Both the position numbers and the translations under genes were made by a program. A stretch of 6,040 nucleotides of DNA from Verrucomicrobiales bacterium (GTDB taxonomy: Bacteria; Verrucomicrobiota; Verrucomicrobiia; Limisphaerales; UBA1100), in the NCBI GenBank assembly GCA_011523245.1, contig WTHG01000292.1:514-6553 (forward strand), read 5' to 3'. Positions 1-6,040 of this stretch are shown in pieces. Below the pieces are notes generated by a model that made no database searches, had not been told where the DNA came from, and saw only the letters and a list, made by a program, of their open reading frames with translations. The stretch's first letter is position 1. Each line of letters starts with the position of its first letter.

Positions 1-321
1 GATCACTTTATCATCAACCACTGCCCGCTGGCCTTCAGTGAAGACTCCGGCCGCAATCGCACCCCGGACAAACTTCCCGCCACCGAGACTGCACCTTTGA
101 TGGCCGCCTGCGACGCCCACCTGCGGCGCGTCGTGGAAATTCTGCAACCGCAATGGCTCATCGCCGTGGGAGGTTTCGCTGAGAAACGCGCCACCGATGC
201 CCTGACCGGGCTGAACGTACGCATCGGAAAAATTCTTCACCCCAGTCCCGCCAGTCCCGCCGCCAATCGCGGCTGGGCCGAACAAGCCACCACGCAAATG
301 ACCGAACAAGGCGTTTGGTAA
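1..321 (+). CDS. SMUG1-type single-strand-selective uracil-DNA glycosylase, 3' part (5' end outside window)
   Basis: The last 106 residues of a base-excision repair enzyme that removes uracil (and oxidised uracil such as 5-hydroxymethyluracil) from DNA in the cytoplasm. The frame is open from position 1 and ends at TAA 319-321. Two SMUG1 hallmarks are visible. FIINHCPLAF at residues 3-12 of the fragment, followed by SGRNRTP (16-22), corresponds to the base-recognition strand; N6 should match the uracil-contacting Asn163 of human SMUG1. HPSPASPAANRGW (80-92) is the family's DNA-intercalating motif, aligned without gaps to the vertebrate HPSPRNPQANKGW. The N-terminal motif with the catalytic Asn (NPGP..M.QTG type) lies outside the window. 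The enzyme ends soon after the motif, as family members do. A TTG at 97 and an ATG at 100 are internal codons, not starts, because conserved sequence precedes them. It is convergent with the sialidase gene and unrelated to it in function. The family assignment is firm; enzyme activity is inferred. Confidence 0.9.
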   Translation, partial: DHFIINHCPLAFSEDSGRNRTPDKLPATETAPLMAACDAHLRRVVEILQPQWLIAVGGFAEKRATDALTGLNVRIGKILHPSPASPAANRGWAEQATTQMTEQGVW

Positions 322-2358
322 TTCAGCGCCGCCGGTACTCGTTTGGCGTGTGTCCGGACCGATGTCGGCAAGCTTCACGCGCTGAAATGTCATGTGCGCG
401 CGGCTGCCTTCATAGAGAATGCCGACGGTCTCGTCATCAATCATCGACAGACACGAATAGCCGGCGCTGCGCCATTGATCGAGCAGCAGTTGCGATTGCT
501 CGGGCCACGTGTTGCCGCGGTCAGGCGAAACCTTGAGGGTCATGCGTTGACGAGCCGCGAGGCTGTTGGGATTGGAGAAGAGCAGTCGCGGGCCGGGCTT
601 GCCGGTGCGTTCGGCATCAATGCCGATCAGGCTGGCCATACAGGCACGCGGTTCAATGAGTGCCTTGCGATGCGTGCGGTGCTCGGTCCAAGTCTTGCCA
701 AGATCCCGCGTCACCATCACCACGCGGGCACTCTGGCGGTTGTAACGGCAGTTAAGCATTAACACACCCGGTTCGATCTCCACCACTTGCGCCTCGGTGG
801 TGTCATCGAATGCGCCCGTGCCGACCGCCCATGTTTTGCCGCGGTCCCTGGAGTAGATGATGGTGCTATGCGGCAGGCGGCGCTTGTTCGGTGGATCCTG
901 ATATTGAGCGGCAAACACCAGCGTGCCGTCAGCCATGGTGATGCCCTTGCCCGGTCCGGCCAAAATAAAACACCACTCCGGCTTTTTCACCTGCGACGTG
1001 ATATTGATGGGCTTGGACCACGTCTTGCCATCGTCATCGCTGCGAACAAGGATGAACTGACCGGTCTCTTCCGGCTTCATCCCGGGACCGGAGCCGCGCC
1101 ACGAACGGTTGCCATGACTCCAAGTGGCCGCGACCCAAATCGTGCCCGTGTTGCGATCGACCAGCACCGCCGGATCACCAATGCCATCGTAATGCCACTT
1201 GGGATCGCGGCCCATGTCCATGATCGTGCGTGTCGGCTCCCACGTCTGCCCGCCATCGGTGCTGCGCGACATGCCCACGTCGATGTCGCCCGGCAGATCG
1301 CCCCCGCTGCGATGGCGCAGATCGTACACGGCGATCAACGTTCCCTTCGGTGTGGTGGCCAACCCGGGAATACGGCTGGTGTGCACCCCCCCCTGCCAAC
1401 CCATTCGTACCGCCACTCCCAGACGATGCGTGAGTGGCGCAACCGGCTGTAAGTCGTGCACAGTGCCGTTGGAAAAATTCAGCACCGAACACGATGCGCG
1501 GAAGGTGTGATCGATGTCCGCCTTATCGGTGAGCTTGACCGAGAGCCAAAAATAATTCGCACCTTCCGCAAGTGGATGTTTGCCGCGCAACGGAATCACC
1601 CCGCCCTTCATGCCGGGTGCCTTGGCGACAGGTTGGGGTTCAGTAAAATTGGGTGAATGGCCCGTCGAAAGCCACTCGACAGACTCGAGATCCGCATCCG
1701 TAATCGTGCCGTCGATGGACACCAGCGTATTGGCAAAGGAAATCGGCTTGAGCGAACCGGTCACGTCGATGCGCACGCGCAGGAGTGGATTGGCCGATTG
1801 GCCGACGAGCACCGGCACCTGCACGGGCTCCACCGTCACCTCGGTAATCTTGGCCGGTCCGGCCGGCAGCAATGCAAGGTCATCAATGAGAATGCCAGAG
1901 CGTTCCGGACTCGTGCAGGTGAAACGCAGCCGCTCGGGATTGCGCGTGAGCGGAATGGACACGCGCGATTTGAACGCCCGCCCGACAATCACCGCGCGGT
2001 CGCCATTGAAGAGCTCCACCCATTTGCCGTTCACGCGTTCCTCGATGCGAAAGGCAAACGGATTGCGCGAAGTCCAGCGTTCCGCCTGAAACACCAGCTT
2101 GCCCGGCAGCTTGATTTTTGTCGCCGGCGTGAACTCAATCATCCGCTCCTTGCCACCAAAAATATGCAGGCACTGCTTGCCCGTGTAATGATACCCCGCC
2201 GTCACCTCCGCATGCCCCGCCGCGGCAGTCCAAGTGCCGGCCCCGGTTTTTAATTCGCGGATTTCTCCGGGTTTGGATTTTTCAAAACCAGTCTTCAATT
2301 CGGCCGATGCCGATCCGGTGACGAAGGACAGCAATAAGAGCGCAATCCATTTAGTCAT
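1..2358 (-). CDS. Secreted exo-alpha-sialidase (GH33, five Asp boxes); no stop codon inside the window
   Basis: Predicted to cleave terminal sialic or related nonulosonic acids from glycans outside the cytoplasm. Starts at ATG 2356-2358. Residues 1-19 form a Sec signal peptide (hydrophobic LLLLSFV, cleavage after SASA). Residues about 20-165 look like a beta-sandwich, possibly carbohydrate-binding (inferred). Residues about 170-292 resemble the BNR-associated neuraminidase N-terminal domain (NPLLRVRIDV, then GANYFWLSV). The propeller spans about 325-665. Asp boxes (S/T-x-D-x-G-x-T-W) are at 366-373, 440-447, 503-510, 550-557 and 611-618. By order and spacing against Salmonella NanH, the active site is R329 (in SRIP), D354 (acid/base), E522, R538, R605, Y634 (nucleophile, in AGYSC) and E650, so all seven are present. 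Homology ends near residue 667 (position 358), but the frame stays open to the window edge through the glycosylase gene; the part below about 323 is doubtful as protein. It overlaps the transporter stop and is probably translationally coupled to it. The precise substrate (Neu5Ac, KDN or another) cannot be read. Confidence 0.88.
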   Translation of the reverse strand, partial: MTKWIALLLLSFVTGSASAELKTGFEKSKPGEIRELKTGAGTWTAAAGHAEVTAGYHYTGKQCLHIFGGKERMIEFTPATKIKLPGKLVFQAERWTSRNPFAFRIEERVNGKWVELFNGDRAVIVGRAFKSRVSIPLTRNPERLRFTCTSPERSGILIDDLALLPAGPAKITEVTVEPVQVPVLVGQSANPLLRVRIDVTGSLKPISFANTLVSIDGTITDADLESVEWLSTGHSPNFTEPQPVAKAPGMKGGVIPLRGKHPLAEGANYFWLSVKLTDKADIDHTFRASCSVLNFSNGTVHDLQPVAPLTHRLGVAVRMGWQGGVHTSRIPGLATTPKGTLIAVYDLRHRSGGDLPGDIDVGMSRSTDGGQTWEPTRTIMDMGRDPKWHYDGIGDPAVLVDRNTGTIWVAATWSHGNRSWRGSGPGMKPEETGQFILVRSDDDGKTWSKPINITSQVKKPEWCFILAGPGKGITMADGTLVFAAQYQDPPNKRRLPHSTIIYSRDRGKTWAVGTGAFDDTTEAQVVEIEPGVLMLNCRYNRQSARVVMVTRDLGKTWTEHRTHRKALIEPRACMASLIGIDAERTGKPGPRLLFSNPNSLAARQRMTLKVSPDRGNTWPEQSQLLLDQWRSAGYSCLSMIDDETVGILYEGSRAHMTFQRVKLADIGPDTRQTSTGGAELPNALFGHLRGGLFGPAAIGGGTGGTGVKNFSDAYVQPGQGIGGAFLSETSHGDEPLRLQNFHDAPQVGVAGGHQRCSLGGGKFVRGAIAAGVFTEGQRAVVDDKVI
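1386..1393. repeat. Homopolymer of eight G (C on + strand) inside the sialidase gene
   Basis: An uninterrupted run of eight identical bases lies in codons 322-325 (Q-G-G-V) of the sialidase, only four codons before the active-site R329. As given, the frame is intact on both sides. A one-base slip here would truncate or scramble the whole catalytic propeller. Runs of this length are known as phase-variation tracts in some pathogens and also as error-prone sites in sequencing; the sequence alone cannot separate these from chance. Confidence 0.5.
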
Positions 2359-4960
2359 TTGTCGATTCCTCCGGTGTAAGGGTGTGGAGCGTGAGATTTT
2401 CCAAATCGTTTGCCTGAGCCGGGAGAACCGCGCTGGCCACGTAGCCAATCAACAGGCACGAGGCAATGCCGATGAATGAGTACAGGAAACCGTTGGTTTC
2501 TGTGGCCCGCCAAACAAAAACCATCACCGCCACGCCACCGAGTAATCCAATAAAGGCGCCCCGGGCATGTGCGCGGGTGGTGGTGATGCCCAGCAAAAAC
2601 AAGCCGCCCAACGCCCCCATGAACATGCCGATCACTTTAAAGTATTCGCTCATCAAGGATCGAATTTCCGGGCTGATAAAAACCAATCCGGCAAAGGTCC
2701 CGAGCACCCCCATTACAAGCGTTAGGCATTTTGCCGCCTTGAGATAACCGGCCTCGTCGGTGCAGCGGTTGAAGGGGCGTAGGAAATCCGTAACCAGCGT
2801 GGTAGCAGTGGAATTCATGCTGGTGGATACAGTCGATTGCGCAGCGGCAAAGATGCCGGCTACAATCAGGCCCGCGATGCCAACAGGCAATTCAGTGGCG
2901 ATGAACATTGGGAAGATTTGGTCGTTTTGAATGGTGGGATTCAAACTTGCGGGGTTGGAGTGATAAAAGGCGTACAGCCCCGTGCCGATAAAGAAAAACA
3001 GCAACGCGCCGAGCGCAGCCATGATACCGTTGGCCCAAATGGAACGCGCGGCGGCGGCCGTATCCTTGGTGGTCATGTACCGCTGAACCACAGCTTGATC
3101 AGAGGTGTAGCTGGACAAGTTTTGAGCCAGGCCACCCAGAATGATGACCCACAAAGCCAGCGTGGTAAAGCTATCCGGTCCAAAATCCAAATGCACTAAC
3201 TTCATTTTGTCATTTGCCTGCGCGAGATCCAGCAGGCCGCCGAAACCACCGGTAACCCCGCCGAGTAAACAGATCACACAAATCACTGCGCCACCCAGCA
3301 GCACCACAGTTTGTATGGTATCCGTCCAAATCACTGCCTCCACACCCCCCAGTGTGCAGTAGGCGACACACAATACCCCCATGATGAGGACACTTTGCCA
3401 TGGAGCCAGAGGCGTTACTGCCGAGAGAGCCAGCGCCGTTAGGGCCATGACGATGCCCATGCGCGATATGTGAAACAGCGTAAACAACCCGCTACCGAAA
3501 AGACGTACCGGCTGGCTAAACCGTTTACCAAGGTATTCGTACGCGCTGGTGGCATCGATGCGTCGGAAAAACGGCATGGCACCGAAAATGGCAAGCGGCG
3601 CTACGGCCGGAATCATCAGCATACCGATGTACAACAACCAGTCAGTGGAATAAATCAACGCCGGCAACGCCACGTAGGTCAGTGAGCTGAGCATGGTGGC
3701 ATAAATGGAACAGGCTGCCGCCCACCAGGGGATATTTTGGCCGCCGCGAAAGTAGTCGTCGGTAGTCTTGTTTTTGCGCATGAACCACACACCCACGGCC
3801 ACCATCGCCAACAAGTACAGCACCAGCACAGTGAAGTTAATGGGGCCAAAGTTTTTCTTGGGTGCCTCAAGCGTCAGCCGCCACACCTTGCGCGTTCGCA
3901 CGCGCGGCTTGATCTCGCCGCTGGCCACAATGATGTCGTCGCCCCACTTCACCGCCGGCGTGGTCACGTGATTGGCCGGCAACGGCCCCGCGTCAACCCA
4001 CGTATCCGTAATGGTGTGATACGCCCACGCGCGCTTGGGAAAACCCTCGTGCCTTTTTTCGTAGGATTGATCCTCCGCAATCTTCTTCAGCCCCTCACCA
4101 TCGGCATAGCCCACCACAAACAAATGCGATTGCCCGATTGGCGTAGCTGTACCGGCCATGATCGGCTTTGGCGATGCCGCCCGCTTGCGCCATGCCTCTA
4201 CTTTGCCGCTCTTGTGGCGACTGGGGCTGAACTCGTACACATCGCTCATCGGCACTATGCCCGCGATGCCTTTCACCTCCGGATCCTGTCGCCGCCCGCC
4301 AATCAAATATAGGCATACCTCGCGGCCATTGTGCTGCGCCACCATTTGATTAAATGCCCGCTCCGGCCCGGGCCAAGCAGGCAACGCTTCCCAATTGGGC
4401 TGTTCCGCGGACAAATCCATCCTCCAAATTTTCTTCGTAGCCGTGTCCAGCCCCATGCCCGTTTGCCCCCCGGCCACATACATCACTTCGCCAATCAACG
4501 CCGCCGCGCCGCCGGTAATCGCCTCAGGCAGTGCCGGCAATGCCACTTGTTTGAGTTCCCCCTCATTCCATTCCAGCCGAAATGCATCCTGGTAAACCAC
4601 CTCACCGGTTTGGCCACCCACACACACCACGCCGGCCTTGGAAGAAACGCACATGCCATACCCCACCGGCTGCTTCAGCTTGAAACCCGTTTTCCATTCA
4701 AAGCCTTCACCCTTTTTCACCAGCACCCAAGCATCGGCATGGTAAACCTTGGGCACTTCCCAGAGATCTTCACCTTCCGCCACGGGAAAATTCGCGCCGC
4801 CGGCCACGATCAGCGCGTCGTTGTGCACGCCCACAAACGGGCCGGCCATGCCGATGGCGTCCGGTAAATCCGGCAAGGCTTGGGAAGTCAAACGTGCCTG
4901 CGATTCGGACCAGGCCGTTATTGTTGCAAACAGCAGAATCAATGACGTACGCAGCAACAT
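2351..4960 (-). CDS. Exported Kelch-type sialic acid mutarotase fused to Na+:solute symporter (SSS)
   Basis: A predicted two-part sialic-acid uptake protein of 869 aa. Residues 1-22 are a signal peptide (MLLRTSLILLFATITA, cut after SQA). Residues about 25-365 form a Kelch beta-propeller with blade motifs GGANFP (54-59) and GG at 115, 164 and 221. It ends with GEIKPRVRT (348-356), a NanM/YjhT signature. The blade order is circularly permuted relative to E. coli NanM, matching the cyclically permuted mutarotase family. Residues about 373-846 hold about 13 hydrophobic helices of the SSS (LeuT-fold) type, with GGVEAVIWTDTIQ at 538-550 and AAQSTVSTS at 706-714. By comparison with the Proteus SiaT transporter, A706, S709 and T710 would sit at the Na2 site, with D547, S712 and T713 near the second Na+ site. 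A periplasmic N-terminus and 13 helices agree with placing the propeller in the periplasm. ATG 4958-4960 is preferred because it begins a clean signal peptide; a TTG at 5000-5002 would add 14 unlikely residues. The Shine-Dalgarno is weak (TTTGGA). The stop TAA 2351-2353 overlaps the sialidase ATG. Confidence 0.9.
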   Translation of the reverse strand: MLLRTSLILLFATITAWSESQARLTSQALPDLPDAIGMAGPFVGVHNDALIVAGGANFPVAEGEDLWEVPKVYHADAWVLVKKGEGFEWKTGFKLKQPVGYGMCVSSKAGVVCVGGQTGEVVYQDAFRLEWNEGELKQVALPALPEAITGGAAALIGEVMYVAGGQTGMGLDTATKKIWRMDLSAEQPNWEALPAWPGPERAFNQMVAQHNGREVCLYLIGGRRQDPEVKGIAGIVPMSDVYEFSPSRHKSGKVEAWRKRAASPKPIMAGTATPIGQSHLFVVGYADGEGLKKIAEDQSYEKRHEGFPKRAWAYHTITDTWVDAGPLPANHVTTPAVKWGDDIIVASGEIKPRVRTRKVWRLTLEAPKKNFGPINFTVLVLYLLAMVAVGVWFMRKNKTTDDYFRGGQNIPWWAAACSIYATMLSSLTYVALPALIYSTDWLLYIGMLMIPAVAPLAIFGAMPFFRRIDATSAYEYLGKRFSQPVRLFGSGLFTLFHISRMGIVMALTALALSAVTPLAPWQSVLIMGVLCVAYCTLGGVEAVIWTDTIQTVVLLGGAVICVICLLGGVTGGFGGLLDLAQANDKMKLVHLDFGPDSFTTLALWVIILGGLAQNLSSYTSDQAVVQRYMTTKDTAAAARSIWANGIMAALGALLFFFIGTGLYAFYHSNPASLNPTIQNDQIFPMFIATELPVGIAGLIVAGIFAAAQSTVSTSMNSTATTLVTDFLRPFNRCTDEAGYLKAAKCLTLVMGVLGTFAGLVFISPEIRSLMSEYFKVIGMFMGALGGLFLLGITTTRAHARGAFIGLLGGVAVMVFVWRATETNGFLYSFIGIASCLLIGYVASAVLPAQANDLENLTLHTLTPEESTND
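2367..2372 (-). promoter_or_regulatory. Ribosome binding site of the sialidase, inside the transporter gene
   Basis: On the - strand GGAGGA lies 8 nt before ATG 2356-2358, a near-ideal Shine-Dalgarno sequence and spacing. It falls in the last codons of the symporter (P-E-E-S-T-N-D), so ribosomes finishing the transporter cover it. This fixes the sialidase start and argues that both proteins come from one mRNA. Confidence 0.8.
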
Positions 4961-5018
4961 TCCAAAGGAGTAAACACAGCCTTCAGCTATCCGCAAGGCC
5001 AATGGATGTAATCGATCG

Positions 5019-5033
5019 TGACCTTCTAGGTCA
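5019..5033. repeat. Perfect 15-nt inverted repeat spanning the DUF1501 stop codon
   Basis: TGACCT-TCT-AGGTCA is a perfect 6-bp inverted repeat with a 3-nt loop that contains part of the DUF1501 TAG stop (5026-5028). As RNA on the - strand it would form a small hairpin right at the stop. No U-tract follows, so an intrinsic terminator is not supported; a weak attenuating hairpin, a protein-binding palindrome or chance are all possible. It lies at the edge of the 65-bp gap before the transporter gene (4961-5025), in which I see no convincing promoter. Confidence 0.3.
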
Positions 5034-6040
5034 GCACGTCTTTAACGACTTTGCCGAAGACATCGGTGAGGCGGAAGTCGCGGCCCTGGTGGCGGTAGGT
5101 GAGGCGTTCGTGGTCGATGCCGAGTTGGTGCAGGATGGTGGCTTGCAGGTCGTGGACGTGGACGGGGTTTTCGGCGACGTTGACGCTGTAATCGTCGGTG
5201 GCGCCGTAGGTGAGGCCGCCCTTCACACCGCCGCCGGCGAGCCAGTAGGTGAAGCAGTTGGGATGATGATCTCGGCCGTAGGTGGTCTGAGTGAGCTTGC
5301 CCTGGCAGTAAATGGTACGACCGAATTCGCCGCCCCAGACGACGAGGGTGTCATCGAGCATGCCGCGTTGCTTGAGATCACGCAAAAGCGCGGCGGTGGG
5401 TTGATCGGTGTCGCGACATTGCACGCCGACCTGTTTGGGCGTGTTGCCGTGGGCATCCCAGCCACGGTGATAAAGTTGAATGAACCGCACGCCGCGCTCG
5501 GCCAGTCGGCGGGCGAGCAGGCAGTTGTAAGCGTAGCGGCCGGGGGCAGTAACGTCTGGGCCGTACATTTCGCGGATGTGTTGCGGCTCGCTTTTCACAT
5601 CGATCAATTCCGGCACGCTCATCTGCATACGAAACGCCAGCTCATACTGCGCAATGCGCGTGGCGATGGCGGGATCATTGAAGCGGCCGGCCTGTTCGCG
5701 GTTGAGCTGGTTCAACGCATCGAGCATGCGCCGGCGCTGGGCGCGTGTGACGCCGGCGGGATTGTACAGGTCGAGAATGGGATCACCCTGCCCGCGAAAT
5801 TTCACTCCCTGAAATCGGCCCGGCAAAAAGCCCGCGCCCCAAAGACGATCGTACAATGGTTGACCCGCCTTGGCGCGGCCGTTGGAGGTCATGGCCACGA
5901 AGGATGGCAGGTTGGCATTCTCGCTGCCGAGCCCGTAGCTGACCCACGAGCCCATGCTCGGACGGCCGGGGATAACCGAGCCGGTCTGGAACAGCGTCGC
6001 GGCAGGGTCATGATTGATCGCTTCCGTGTGTACCGATTTG
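5026..6040 (-). CDS. DUF1501 domain protein (alkaline phosphatase/sulfatase-like fold), C-terminal 337 residues; 5' end outside window
   Basis: The frame is open from the window edge to TAG 5026-5028. The fragment starts KSVHTEAINHDPA and continues with QTGS-PGRPSMGSWVSYGLG, a signature region of the DUF1501 family, which belongs to the alkaline-phosphatase-like clan. Further conserved motifs are HRGWDAHGN (fragment residues 191-199), GGEFGRT (236-242), GRDHHPN (255-261), GATDD (279-283) and HVHDL (294-298). The Asp, Glu and His residues in these resemble metal-ligand positions of the clan, so a metal-dependent hydrolase of phosphate or sulfate esters is plausible but unproven. Family members usually carry a Tat-type leader; that part is not in the window. 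The ATG at 5955 is internal because conserved family sequence precedes it. In Planctomycetes and Verrucomicrobia these genes commonly sit next to DUF1549/DUF1553 cytochrome-like genes, which would be expected upstream, beyond 6040. It runs in the same direction as the transporter, 65 bp upstream of it; co-transcription is possible but a functional link is not shown. Confidence 0.88.
   Translation of the reverse strand, partial: KSVHTEAINHDPAATLFQTGSVIPGRPSMGSWVSYGLGSENANLPSFVAMTSNGRAKAGQPLYDRLWGAGFLPGRFQGVKFRGQGDPILDLYNPAGVTRAQRRRMLDALNQLNREQAGRFNDPAIATRIAQYELAFRMQMSVPELIDVKSEPQHIREMYGPDVTAPGRYAYNCLLARRLAERGVRFIQLYHRGWDAHGNTPKQVGVQCRDTDQPTAALLRDLKQRGMLDDTLVVWGGEFGRTIYCQGKLTQTTYGRDHHPNCFTYWLAGGGVKGGLTYGATDDYSVNVAENPVHVHDLQATILHQLGIDHERLTYRHQGRDFRLTDVFGKVVKDVLT

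Noticed and set aside
242..259. Tandem 9-bp direct repeat CCAGTCCCG x2
   Set aside because: It encodes SPASPA inside the SMUG1 HPSP...NRGW motif, whose length equals that of vertebrate SMUG1, so it is not an inserted duplication.
322..386. Inverted repeat TTCAGCGC (322-329) and GCGCTGAA (379-386)
   Set aside because: The 49-nt loop and the absence of any T-run make a terminator unlikely; both arms lie within or next to the sialidase coding frame and an 8-bp match can arise by chance.
343..2253. Long + strand open frames at 343-762, 787-1452 and 1657-2253
   Set aside because: They lie opposite the sialidase, which has an unbroken signal peptide, five Asp boxes and a full active site; the + frames give Arg/His/Pro-rich sequence with no recognisable domain.
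3737..4867. + strand open frames at 3737-4312 and 4331-4867
   Set aside because: These are antisense shadows of the Kelch domain; their composition is His/Arg/Pro-rich and no motif is visible.
5000..5002. TTG as start of the transporter fusion
   Set aside because: It would put 14 non-hydrophobic residues before a canonical signal peptide that begins at ATG 4958-4960, and it has no Shine-Dalgarno sequence.
4961..5025. Promoter for the transporter-sialidase pair in the gap after DUF1501
   Set aside because: Only poor matches (TTGCGG and a loose TTTACT) are present; I cannot support a promoter from sequence.
1..6040. CRISPR array, tRNA, insertion sequence or attachment site
   Set aside because: No regularly spaced repeats, cloverleaf-like sequence, transposase motifs or flanking terminal repeats were seen.

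Overview
The window suggests a member of the PVC group (Planctomycetes or Verrucomicrobia). It pairs a DUF1501 protein, a family very abundant in those phyla, with a secreted Asp-box sialidase and a Kelch mutarotase fused to a sodium:solute symporter. The DNA is fairly GC-rich, and many antisense frames stay open because of it. No ribosomal RNA or other phylogenetic marker is present, so the assignment is an inference from gene content.

Layout from left to right. Positions 1-321 on the + strand carry the 3' part of a SMUG1-type uracil-DNA glycosylase. Everything else is on the - strand and is best read from right to left. It starts with the C-terminal 337 residues of a DUF1501 protein (6040 down to 5026), followed by a 65-bp gap. 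Next is a secreted Kelch-propeller/SSS-transporter fusion of 869 aa (4960 down to 2351). Last is an exported GH33-type sialidase starting at 2358, whose conserved domain ends near position 358. Its ATG lies inside the last codons of the transporter, so the two reading frames overlap by 8 bp, and a strong GGAGGA ribosome binding site is embedded in the transporter gene.

The two central genes make a coherent sialic-acid scavenging pair. The exported sialidase would release alpha-sialic acid (Neu5Ac or a related nonulosonic acid) from glycans. The periplasmic Kelch propeller, of the cyclically permuted NanM/YjhT mutarotase type, would speed conversion to the beta anomer. The symporter covalently attached to it would then import the sugar with Na+. 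All seven residues of the sialidase active site can be placed, and so can the main Na+-site residues of the transporter. No cytoplasmic catabolic gene (lyase, kinase, epimerase, deaminase or deacetylase) lies in the window.

The oddest point is the 3' end of the sialidase. The frame passes the end of the homologous domain and shows no stop codon for about 119 further codons. It runs codon-aligned and antisense through the whole visible glycosylase gene and off the window edge. A TGA in the -1 frame sits at 323-325, just beyond the glycosylase stop, as if a single-base change had removed the normal tail-to-tail arrangement.
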